In this document: in pieces, positions 1 through 7,343 of the stretch
Position numbering within the stretch: the first letter of the stretch is position 1
How the letters are laid out: each line of letters opens with the position of its first letter
From: an uncultured Flavobacteriaceae bacterium
GTDB taxonomy: Bacteria; Bacteroidota; Bacteroidia; Flavobacteriales; Flavobacteriaceae
NCBI GenBank assembly: GCA_938041595.1
Contig: CALITN010000010.1
Span: 1 to 20,244 of the forward strand
Length of the DNA stretch: 20,244 nucleotides
Direction: 5' to 3'
The notes under the pieces: generated by a model
What the model was told of the DNA's origin: nothing
The model's database searches: none
Seen by the model: the letters and a program-made list of their open reading frames with translations, nothing else
Position numbers and translations under genes: made by a program

Positions 1-2254
1 AATCGTCATTTTCCGCTTCGAAAGCAGCCGCTTTTTCTTGGGTACCAAAGCCTGTTGTAACACAAAAGGCGCCACAATAGTCTTTATAGTCCATTGTTGA
101 AGGGGCAATAAAGTCAGATAGGGCGATATTAGGTTGCCCGGCCTTTTTTTGTAATTGTTGTCGCAGGGTCAATAATTTACTGATGGGTTTATCCGGATGT
201 TCCGGATCATACAACACAATGTCGTCTCCTTGACTGTGGGCAGGAAACAACCCAAAACGAGCCCGTGCCTCCAACCACTTTTCATCAATCAGTTGGGTAA
301 GCATTTTTTGCGCATCGGCAAATAATTCTGTTGCCTGAGGTCCTACCACAGTATCTGAAAGAATCTCAGGGTATTTGCCGTGCAAATCCCAAGAACGAAA
401 GAAAGGAGTCCAATCGATATAGGGCACCAAACGATCCAATGGGAAATCACGAAGGGTATGGGTACCCAAGTTTTTGGGCTTGACAGGCAGATAATTCTTC
501 CAGTCTAAAGCCAATGCATTGGTGCGCGCTTGCGTCAACGATAAATAGGTTTTACGCTCACTGCGCTGCAAGAATTTTTCACGAAACTGATCGTAGTCCG
601 AGCGAATCCCAGCCATATAGCTCTCTTGTTGTTCTTTGCTCAGAAGATTGCTTACTACAGTCACAGCTCTGGAAGCATCGTTTACATGAATCACTGCATT
701 CTCACTTACCGGAGCAATCTTAACCGCAGTATGCGCTTTGGAGGTTGTGGCTCCTCCAATCAATAAAGGAATTTCAATCTTCTGGCGTTGCATCTCCTGT
801 GCTACAAATACCATTTCATCCAGCGATGGGGTAATCAAGCCAGAAAGACCAATCACATCCACTTGGTTTTGGACGGCCGCTTCCAAGATTTTCTCAGGGG
901 GAACCATCACTCCAAGATCGATAATTTCGAAATTATTACAGGCCAAAACCACACTCACAATATTTTTTCCGATATCGTGAACATCCCCTTTTACGGTGGC
1001 CATTAATACTTTCCCTGCACTTTGCGTGGCAATGTCTTTTTCGTCTTCGATAAAGGGCTGCAGATAGGCTACTGCTTTTTTCATCACACGCGCCGACTTG
1101 ACCACTTGAGGGAGAAACATTTTTCCTTCTCCAAATAGATCCCCTACAATATTCATCCCAGACATCAAATGTCCTTCGATAACCTCCAAAGGACGAGTTA
1201 CCTGCGTTCGCGCTTCTTCGACGTCCTCTATAATAAAGGCATCAATCCCTTTGACTAATGAATGAGAAATTCGCTCCTGTAAAGGCTTTTCTCGCCATTC
1301 GTTTTTTTCTTGATTACTTTCTTTGGTCTGCCCTTTAACGCTTTCCGCAAATTCAAGCAAACGCTCCGTAGCATCGTCCCTACGGTCTAGTAAGACGTCT
1401 TCTACGTATTCCAATAAGTCTTTGGGAATTTCATCATAAACTTCCAACAGACTTGGATTTACAATTCCCATATTCATCCCGTGCTGAATGGCATGATATA
1501 AAAAAGCAGAGTGCATGGCTTCCCTTACGGCATTGTTTCCACGAAATGAAAAGGACACATTACTCACTCCGCCACTGACATTGGCATAGGGCAAGTTTTC
1601 ACGAATCCACTGAGCGGCAAGGAAAAAGTCTAAGGCATTCCGACGATGCTCCTCCATACCTGTGGCTACAGGAAAAATATTCGGATCAAAAATGATATCC
1701 TGTGGTGCAAAACCCACTTGACTCACCAAGATATCATAGGAACGTTGACAAATTTCGATGCGCCGTTTTAGATTGTCGGCTTGTCCATCTTCATCAAAAG
1801 CCATTACCACAACGGCAGCTCCAAATTGCTTGATTTTTTTAGCCAAGGAAATAAAAACCTCCTCCCCTTCTTTGAGGCTGATGGAATTTACTACGCTTTT
1901 GCCTTGCGCCACGCGCAAGCCAGCCTCTATAATTTCCCATTTAGAGCTATCGATCATCACAGGGATTTTGGCAATATCAGGCTCAGCAGCAATCAGGTTT
2001 AAAAAAGTGGTCATGGCTTTCACCCCGTCAATAAGCCCCTCATCCATATTGATATCGATGATCTGAGCGCCACCCTCGACCTGCTCACGAGCCACCTCCA
2101 CGGCCGCCTCAAAATCTCCATTTTCAATCAAACGCAAGAATTTCCGAGAGCCTGTTACATTAGTGCGTTCCCCAATATTCACAAAATTGGTGTCGGGGGT
2201 GATCTCGAGTAATTCCAAACCCGAAAGTTGAAGTGTCGGTACTTTATTGGACAT
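1..2254 (-). CDS. metH: Cobalamin-dependent methionine synthase, pterin/B12/activation part (MetH without homocysteine domain), 3' end outside window
   Basis: This protein transfers a methyl group from methyl-tetrahydrofolate through cobalamin to homocysteine. The frame is open from the ATG at 2254 to the window edge (751 codons). In order it shows a pterin-binding domain (about residues 20-290, starting near NIGERTNVTGSRKF), a helical cap (about 320-410), a B12-binding domain with the cobalt-ligating motif DVHDIGKNI (His426), and the beginning of the SAM-dependent reactivation domain (from about 570). By comparison with full-length MetH roughly 140 residues are missing, including the SAM-binding part. 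There is no homocysteine/zinc domain at the N-terminus; the gene just upstream encodes it and overlaps by 11 bases. With that 336-residue partner, His426 falls close to position 760, where E. coli MetH has its His759. It is the last visible gene of the met operon. Confidence 0.95.
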   Translation of the reverse strand, partial: MSNKVPTLQLSGLELLEITPDTNFVNIGERTNVTGSRKFLRLIENGDFEAAVEVAREQVEGGAQIIDINMDEGLIDGVKAMTTFLNLIAAEPDIAKIPVMIDSSKWEIIEAGLRVAQGKSVVNSISLKEGEEVFISLAKKIKQFGAAVVVMAFDEDGQADNLKRRIEICQRSYDILVSQVGFAPQDIIFDPNIFPVATGMEEHRRNALDFFLAAQWIRENLPYANVSGGVSNVSFSFRGNNAVREAMHSAFLYHAIQHGMNMGIVNPSLLEVYDEIPKDLLEYVEDVLLDRRDDATERLLEFAESVKGQTKESNQEKNEWREKPLQERISHSLVKGIDAFIIEDVEEARTQVTRPLEVIEGHLMSGMNIVGDLFGEGKMFLPQVVKSARVMKKAVAYLQPFIEDEKDIATQSAGKVLMATVKGDVHDIGKNIVSVVLACNNFEIIDLGVMVPPEKILEAAVQNQVDVIGLSGLITPSLDEMVFVAQEMQRQKIEIPLLIGGATTSKAHTAVKIAPVSENAVIHVNDASRAVTVVSNLLSKEQQESYMAGIRSDYDQFREKFLQRSERKTYLSLTQARTNALALDWKNYLPVKPKNLGTHTLRDFPLDRLVPYIDWTPFFRSWDLHGKYPEILSDTVVGPQATELFADAQKMLTQLIDEKWLEARARFGLFPAHSQGDDIVLYDPEHPDKPISKLLTLRQQLQKKAGQPNIALSDFIAPSTMDYKDYCGAFCVTTGFGTQEKAAAFEAENDD

Positions 2255-3254
2255 GAGATGCTTGTTTATACCGTCTAGGGGAACTCTTTTCAGCAACTTC
2301 CGCAATCAAACGAATGTGTTCTGGTGTGGTTCCGCAACATCCACCAATGATGTTCACTAGATTATTATCCAAATAATTTTTGATCAGATCGCGCATTTCT
2401 TCTGCGGTTTGATCATAAGCACCAAAGGCATTGGGTAGCCCCGCATTGGGATGGGCCGAAACCGCAAAAGGGGTCAAATCAGAAAGACGCTTCAAATAGG
2501 GGTATAATTGATCTGCACCCAAGGCACAATTAAAACCAATGCTAAGCAATGGGATATGAGATACCGAAATCGCAAAGGCTTCAACCGTTTGCCCCGAAAG
2601 GGTTCGCCCACTGGCATCGGTAATGGTACCGCTAATCATGATGGGAATCTCCCAGTTGTTTTTTTGGTTGAGTTCATCAATCGCATAAAGTGCTGCTTTG
2701 GCATTGAGGGTGTCAAAGACCGTTTCGACAAGCAAAATATCGGCACCCCCTGCCACCAAGCCTTCAACCTGTTCATTATAGGCGATTACCAACTCCTCAA
2801 AGGTAACCGCTCGAAATCCGGGATCGTTAACATCGGGAGACATCGAAGCTGTTCGGTTGGTGGGCCCAATAGATCCTGCAACAAAACGAGGTTTGTTGGG
2901 TTCTTCAGCTGTAAAAGTATCGGCTACTTCCGTGGCGATTTTAGCGGCTTCGTAATTGAGCTCATAAACCAAGTCTTCCATTTGATAATCCGCCATCCCA
3001 ATAGATGTAGAAGAAAAAGTGTTGGTTTCTACGATATCAGCACCGGCTTCAAAGTACTTTCCGTGGATCGTCTTAATGGCTTCGGGCTGGGTGAGCGTTA
3101 GCAAGTCATTATTCCCCTGCAAAGTAGAAGGGTGGTTTTGAAAACGTGCCCCACGAAAATCATCTTCCTCAAAACCATAGGCTTGAATCATGGTTCCCAT
3201 AGCGCCATCAAGCACCAGTATTCGTTCCTTTAAAATCGATTCAAGTCCTTTCAT
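2244..3254 (-). CDS. Homocysteine S-methyltransferase domain protein, the N-terminal module of a split methionine synthase
   Basis: The 336-residue protein corresponds to the N-terminal module of MetH, which binds homocysteine through zinc and accepts the methyl group from methylcobalamin. Family features are the start motif LDGAMGTMIQ (about 15-24), ETNTF (76-80), and the three zinc cysteines: Cys243 in GFNCALG and Cys306/Cys307 in GGCCGTTPEH. In E. coli MetH the equivalents are 247, 310 and 311, so the spacing is almost identical. Its start overlaps the metZ stop as ATGA, and its stop lies inside the metH start region, so translation of the two MetH halves is probably coupled. A self-standing methyltransferase of the BhmT/MmuM type is an alternative, but the MetH-like length and the position directly before a headless MetH make the split-enzyme reading strong. 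Confidence 0.93.
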   Translation of the reverse strand: MKGLESILKERILVLDGAMGTMIQAYGFEEDDFRGARFQNHPSTLQGNNDLLTLTQPEAIKTIHGKYFEAGADIVETNTFSSTSIGMADYQMEDLVYELNYEAAKIATEVADTFTAEEPNKPRFVAGSIGPTNRTASMSPDVNDPGFRAVTFEELVIAYNEQVEGLVAGGADILLVETVFDTLNAKAALYAIDELNQKNNWEIPIMISGTITDASGRTLSGQTVEAFAISVSHIPLLSIGFNCALGADQLYPYLKRLSDLTPFAVSAHPNAGLPNAFGAYDQTAEEMRDLIKNYLDNNLVNIIGGCCGTTPEHIRLIAEVAEKSSPRRYKQASHVQ

Positions 3255-4420
3255 AGTTGTTCTAAAGCGTTGGCTAAATCATTTTGAATATCCTCCGGAT
3301 GCTCCAATCCAACGGAAAGACGAATCATCCCATCGGTAATGCCCACCGCCAAACGATCTTCTTCTTGGAGTTTACTATGAGTCGTGGATGCCGGATGGGT
3401 TATAATGGTTCGGGAATCACCAAGATTGGCTGAGAGCGAACACATTTGAATGGCATTGAGAAAAACACGACCTGCTTCGATACCGCCTTTTATTTCAAAA
3501 GAAATAATATTCCCTCCTTTTCGCATTTGCTTTTTGGCGATTTCATATTGTGGATGCGAGGGTAAAAAGGGATATTTCACCCAGTTCACCTGCGGATGGG
3601 ATTCTAGAAACTGAGCTAAAAACAAGGCCGAATCACAATGGCGATCCAAACGCACTGCCAAGGTTTCCAAACTCTTTGAAAGCACCCAAGCATTAAAGGG
3701 AGACAAGGCCGGTCCCGTATTACGAGCAAAAAGGTAAATTTCACGAATTAAGTCTTTCCTACCCACGGTTACACCGCCTAAAACCCTTCCCTGTCCGTCG
3801 ATTAATTTTGTAGCCGAATGAATTACCAAATCAGCTCCAAATTGGATGGGCTGCTGAAGGTAAGGTGTTGCAAAACAATTGTCAATCACCAATATCAAAT
3901 TGAGTTTTTTTGCGATTTGTGATAGCTGCTCCAAATCCAAAAGATCCACCCCTGGATTGGTGGGTGTTTCCGCATAAATGAGTTTAGTCTCCGGACGAAT
4001 ACAAGATGCTATTGTTTCAGGCTGGCTAACGTCAAAATAAGTGGTCTCAATATTCCATTTAGGCAAAAACTTGGTAAACATTGAATGGGTCGAACCAAAA
4101 ACAGAACGCGCAGAGATAATATGATCCCCACTATTGAGCAGTGCAGCAAAAGTGGAAAACACAGCTCCCATACCACTGGCAAAGGCAACACCTGCTTCTG
4201 CATCTTCCAGCGCACAGATTTTATTGACAAATTCCTCTGAGTTTGGATTTGTAAATCGACTATAGATATTGCGTTTCTTTTCTTCTGCAAAAGAGGCACG
4301 CATATCTTCGTCGTCCTCAAAGACAAAGCTAGAAGTTAGATATAGAGGCGTGGAGTGCTCCATGTATTGGGAACGCTCTAATTGCTCTCGAATCGCTTTA
4401 GTCTCAAATTGGGTACTCAT
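3251..4420 (-). CDS. metZ: O-succinylhomoserine/O-acetylhomoserine sulfhydrylase, PLP enzyme
   Basis: This cytosolic enzyme of the Cys/Met-metabolism PLP family (fold type I) replaces the acyl group of activated homoserine with sulfide to give homocysteine directly, without cystathionine. The 389 residues include YSRFTNPN (53-60), the ASGMGA loop (81-86), and the PLP lysine Lys205 in SATKLIDGQGRVLGG, a signature typical of the MetZ subgroup. The annotated subgroup name implies succinylhomoserine, but the acyltransferase in this operon belongs to the MetX family, so O-acetylhomoserine is the likelier substrate (inference). The start overlaps the upstream OsmC gene as ATGA, and its own stop overlaps the next start in the same way. 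Confidence 0.93.
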   Translation of the reverse strand: MSTQFETKAIREQLERSQYMEHSTPLYLTSSFVFEDDEDMRASFAEEKKRNIYSRFTNPNSEEFVNKICALEDAEAGVAFASGMGAVFSTFAALLNSGDHIISARSVFGSTHSMFTKFLPKWNIETTYFDVSQPETIASCIRPETKLIYAETPTNPGVDLLDLEQLSQIAKKLNLILVIDNCFATPYLQQPIQFGADLVIHSATKLIDGQGRVLGGVTVGRKDLIREIYLFARNTGPALSPFNAWVLSKSLETLAVRLDRHCDSALFLAQFLESHPQVNWVKYPFLPSHPQYEIAKKQMRKGGNIISFEIKGGIEAGRVFLNAIQMCSLSANLGDSRTIITHPASTTHSKLQEEDRLAVGITDGMIRLSVGLEHPEDIQNDLANALEQL

Positions 4421-4842
4421 ACCTTTTCTCCGTTTAGATAAATTTCATATTCAATAGCTGCAGTATGCTCCAAGGTTTTGGAAACAGAGCAGTATTTGTC
4501 AAAAGAAAGCGCTACGGCGCGTTTGGCTTTGTCGGCCGAGAAATCACCCTCAAGCAATACTTTGACTGTGATGGCATTGAAAAGTGCTGGGACAGCATTT
4601 TCCGGACGTTGACCGAGTACCTCCATTTTTATGGAAGTAGGATTGATTTTTTGCTTGTTTAAAATAGCGACCACATCAATGCTACTACAACCAGCAAGGC
4701 CCATCAACAGCAACTCCATAGGACTGATGCCTTTAACACTTCCTTCTGTTTTGGATTTGTTGTCCAGCAATACGCGATGGCCATTGGAGTTGGTTACTTC
4801 AAATAAATAATCGTTGTTTATTCGTTCTAATTCTACTTTCAT
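4417..4842 (-). CDS. OsmC/Ohr-family protein embedded in the methionine operon
   Basis: The 141-residue protein is a small OsmC-like protein. The two family cysteines are present: Cys52 in the helix motif GLAGCSSID and Cys118 in FDKYCSVSKTL. In characterised OsmC and Ohr proteins this pair reduces organic hydroperoxides using thiol reductants. The sequence looks closer to the general OsmC (YhfA-like) branch than to Ohr, and its substrate cannot be read from the sequence. It starts 10 bases after metX and overlaps metZ by 4 bases, so it is co-translated with sulfur-assimilation enzymes. A role linked to thiol or sulfide chemistry is an inference from context only. Confidence 0.88.
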   Translation of the reverse strand: MKVELERINNDYLFEVTNSNGHRVLLDNKSKTEGSVKGISPMELLLMGLAGCSSIDVVAILNKQKINPTSIKMEVLGQRPENAVPALFNAITVKVLLEGDFSADKAKRAVALSFDKYCSVSKTLEHTAAIEYEIYLNGEKV

Positions 4843-4852
4843 GATATAAGAT

Positions 4853-5809
4853 TTAATGAAAAATGGGGGTTAGGAATTGATCCATTTGTTCATATTCGAT
4901 TAAAAAAGCATCATGTCCGTGCAAGGACTGAATCTCCGCATAGGAAACCGTTACCCCTTCGGTTTTTAGGGTTTCGAAGGTTGTTTGTATTTGATTAGGC
5001 GTAAAAAATAAATCACTATCGATTCCAATCAGATGGAATTGAGTCTTAGCAGTAGTTAAAGTCTTAGCTAAGGAAGTTCCATTTCGTTCACTATTGACCG
5101 ATCGCAACAGATGATTGACCGTTAGATAAGAATGCAAACTAAAACGTCGTTTGAGTTTTTCTCCGTGATGACGCAACCAGGTTTCTACATTAAACATTTG
5201 AGCTTCTTCATTCACGGTTCGTTGAAAACGATAGGCAAACGATTCTGGAGTCCGATAGCACATCATGGCATGCAGCCGTGCATCATGAACCGGATTGGAC
5301 GAGTTCTTTAAGATCTGATCTTGGAGATAGGTGTTGGCAATCAGCCAGTCGGTGGCTTTCCAGTCTGTGGCAATGGGGATAAAATGCTCCACCATCGAAC
5401 TGTGTTGCACCATAAACTCCCATCCGATACAGCCGCCGATCGAACCGCCAATGACAGCAAACAGTTTCTGAATATCCAATTGTTCCAATCCCTGATAAAA
5501 AAGCTCGGCAATGTCTCCTGTATGAAAATCGGTGTAGTTGTTCAATTGAGAATCCAACACCCCATTACCAGGAATATTAAAGGCCACAATCGCAAAACGA
5601 TTGGTATCAATTGTTTTTCCAGGTCCAACCAACTGACGCCACCACCCTCTTTTACCCGTGATTTGTGCATCTCCTGTCAAAGCATGGTTGATCATCACCA
5701 CGGGATGGGTCGCTAGGCTTTGTCCAAACAATTGATAGGACAGAGACACCACCCCAAGATTCCTAGGGGCCGTCACTGAAATTTGTCTTATGTCATCGCT
5801 CGATTGCAT
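4853..5809 (-). CDS. metX: Homoserine O-acetyltransferase (MetX family)
   Basis: This alpha/beta-hydrolase-fold enzyme acylates homoserine from acyl-CoA, the first committed step of methionine synthesis. The catalytic triad can be placed by motif: nucleophile Ser123 in the elbow GGSIGG, Asp266 in GIDSDLFF, and His299 in LHGHDAFL. The oxyanion/substrate motif NHALTGDA lies at 41-48, and the Trp-Trp-containing region GKRGWWRQLVGPG typical of MetX at 52-64. At 318 residues it is shorter than the roughly 350-380 residues of many MetX proteins, but no core motif is missing. Acetyl-CoA is the usual donor in this family. Some MetX proteins use succinyl-CoA, and the sequence alone does not decide this. 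It starts 17 bases after metK. Confidence 0.93.
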   Translation of the reverse strand: MQSSDDIRQISVTAPRNLGVVSLSYQLFGQSLATHPVVMINHALTGDAQITGKRGWWRQLVGPGKTIDTNRFAIVAFNIPGNGVLDSQLNNYTDFHTGDIAELFYQGLEQLDIQKLFAVIGGSIGGCIGWEFMVQHSSMVEHFIPIATDWKATDWLIANTYLQDQILKNSSNPVHDARLHAMMCYRTPESFAYRFQRTVNEEAQMFNVETWLRHHGEKLKRRFSLHSYLTVNHLLRSVNSERNGTSLAKTLTTAKTQFHLIGIDSDLFFTPNQIQTTFETLKTEGVTVSYAEIQSLHGHDAFLIEYEQMDQFLTPIFH

Positions 5810-5826
5810 CTAACGGAGTTTCTGCC

Positions 5827-7083
5827 TTAGAGTTGAAATGCCTTTTTAATGGCTGCCACTTGATCGAGCTTTTCCCAAGTAAAGAGCTCTACTTCTTTGG
5901 TGATCTGACCGCTATATGGGGACTCAAAGGTTTTGGAAACCGTTTGGGGGGCTCTTCCCATATGGCCATAGGCTGCGGTTTCGGAATAAATTGGGTTGCG
6001 CAGTTTCAAACGTGTTTCAATTCCATAGGGGGTCAGGTCAAAAAGCGTTTGGATCTGTGCGGCAAGTTCCGCATCCGTAAGACTGGTTTGATTGGTGCCA
6101 TAGGTGTTTACAAATACCGAGGTTGGTGCCACCACACCGATGGCGTAGCTCAACTGTACCAAGACTTCTTTTGCTGCTCCAGCTGCCACAAGATTTTTGG
6201 CAATATGACGGGCTGCATAGGCTGCTGAACGATCCACCTTACTAGGATCTTTTCCGCTAAAAGCACCGCCTCCGTGAGCCCCTTTTCCCCCATAGGTGTC
6301 CACAATAATTTTACGACCGGTCAAGCCAGTATCGCCATGCGGGCCACCGATCACAAATTTCCCAGTAGGGTTGATATGATAGGTAATGTCATCATTAAAC
6401 AAGGCCTGTAGGGATGCTGGTAATTGGGCTACCACTCGCGGGATTAAAATCTCGACAATATCCTTTTTGATTTTGGCCAACATCTTTTCATCATTATTGG
6501 AAAAAGCATCGTGCTGGGTGGAAACTACTATGGTGTCAATGCGAATGGGTTGATCTTGATCGTTATATTCAATGGTCACCTGTGACTTGGCATCCGGGCG
6601 TAAATAAGTGATGTCTTTGTTTTCCCGACGCAAAGCGGCCAATGCAATTAAAATCTTATGTGATAAATCGAGTGCCAACGGCATATAATTCTCTGTTTCG
6701 TCCGTGGCATAACCAAACATCAAGCCTTGGTCTCCGGCACCTTGTTCCTTTTTGGAAGCACGATCCACCCCTTGGTTGATATCTTGGGACTGTTCGTGGA
6801 TCAGGGAAATAACCCCACAGGAGTCTCCACTAAATTGATAGGCTCCTTTGGTGTAGCCAATTTTGTTGATGGTGTCCCGCGCAATTTGCTGAACATCCAA
6901 ATAGGTTTTGCTTTTTACTTCTCCAGACAAAACGGTTTGACCCGTGGTGACAAGGGTTTCGCAGGCTACTTTACTGTCGGCATCGAAAGCCAAGAAATGA
7001 TCGAGTAAGGCATCGCTGATTTGATCGGCGACCTTATCGGGGTGGCCTTCACTGACAGATTCTGAGGTAAATAAATATGACAT
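5827..7083 (-). CDS. metK: S-adenosylmethionine synthase
   Basis: This enzyme makes SAM from methionine and ATP, releasing phosphate and pyrophosphate. The 418 residues include the N-terminal ATP/metal motif SESVSEGHPDKVADQ with His14, Asp16 and Lys17, the hexapeptide GAGDQG (115-120), and the phosphate-binding loop GGGAFSGKDPSKVDRS (271-286). These are the standard MetK signatures, and the length is slightly above the roughly 385 residues of E. coli because of insertions in the middle domain. It is the first gene of the operon. Its 5' leader carries a SAM-II type aptamer, so the product SAM probably represses the enzyme and everything downstream. Confidence 0.98.
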   Translation of the reverse strand: MSYLFTSESVSEGHPDKVADQISDALLDHFLAFDADSKVACETLVTTGQTVLSGEVKSKTYLDVQQIARDTINKIGYTKGAYQFSGDSCGVISLIHEQSQDINQGVDRASKKEQGAGDQGLMFGYATDETENYMPLALDLSHKILIALAALRRENKDITYLRPDAKSQVTIEYNDQDQPIRIDTIVVSTQHDAFSNNDEKMLAKIKKDIVEILIPRVVAQLPASLQALFNDDITYHINPTGKFVIGGPHGDTGLTGRKIIVDTYGGKGAHGGGAFSGKDPSKVDRSAAYAARHIAKNLVAAGAAKEVLVQLSYAIGVVAPTSVFVNTYGTNQTSLTDAELAAQIQTLFDLTPYGIETRLKLRNPIYSETAAYGHMGRAPQTVSKTFESPYSGQITKEVELFTWEKLDQVAAIKKAFQL

Positions 7084-7088
7084 TTTTG

Positions 7089-7131
7089 GTTGCTTTTAAA
7101 TGGGGAAGGATTTGTCTTTGGTAAAAGCAAC
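7089..7131 (-). promoter_or_regulatory. Candidate expression-platform hairpin just before the metK start
   Basis: The arms at 7122-7131 and 7089-7098 are a perfect 10-base inverted repeat (GTTGCTTTTA / TAAAAGCAAC in the RNA) enclosing 23 bases. The 3' arm ends 5 bases from the metK ATG, so the stem could hinder initiation. The loop contains an 11-base segment at 7104-7114 (CAAATCCTTCC in the RNA). It is perfectly complementary to 7169-7179 inside the aptamer. A competing small hairpin, AAAGCA-GUGU-TGCTTT at 7124-7139, shares the 5' arm. No U-run follows, so control of translation fits better than termination. The pairing is seen in the sequence; the switching role is inferred. Confidence 0.55.
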
Positions 7132-7134
7132 ACT

Positions 7135-7182
7135 GCTTTAGCATTTTTTTATCGAGGTTGCAATCAGTCAAATCCTTCCTCG
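7135..7182 (-). promoter_or_regulatory. SAM-II riboswitch aptamer in the metK-operon leader
   Basis: Read on the minus strand, the segment matches the SAM-II (metA-motif) pattern as I remember it. Stem P1 is CGAGG (7178-7182) with CCTCG (7153-7157). The loop carries GATTTGACTGATTGCAA, and an A-rich linker leads to ATGCTAAAGC (7135-7144). The loop AUUU can pair with AAAU in the linker, as expected for the pseudoknot. SAM-II aptamers bind SAM and repress methionine and SAM biosynthesis genes, and occur in Alphaproteobacteria and Bacteroidota. The location ahead of metK-metX-metZ-metH supports the call. It begins almost at the predicted transcription start. Confidence 0.88.
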
Positions 7183-7190
7183 TATTGGCG

Positions 7191-7221
7191 CAAATTTAAG
7201 CACTAAATGATTAACGACAAA
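7191..7221 (-). promoter_or_regulatory. Bacteroidota-type promoter of the met operon
   Basis: The minus strand shows TTTG (7218-7221), a 19-base spacer, then TAAATTTG (7191-7198), a full match to the Bacteroidota TAnnTTTG -7 element with an acceptable -33 element. Transcription would start near 7184-7186, directly before the 5' strand of aptamer stem P1. The spacing therefore supports both calls. Confidence 0.75.
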
Positions 7222-7343
7222 GTTTTTTGTAAGTTATACTGTACAGCACCCAAGCTGCATCCTCTTTTAATGATAAATGGTGTATTGGAATTCAATTATG
7301 AGATGAAAAAAAAACCTAATGCATGTAAACCCATAACGGATGG

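Noticed and set aside
2508..3101. A 197-codon open frame on the plus strand antisense to the homocysteine methyltransferase gene
   Set aside because: The product is rich in Arg, Gly, Asn and Cys with no recognisable domain, and it lies wholly inside a well-supported gene. It is a mirror frame of that gene.
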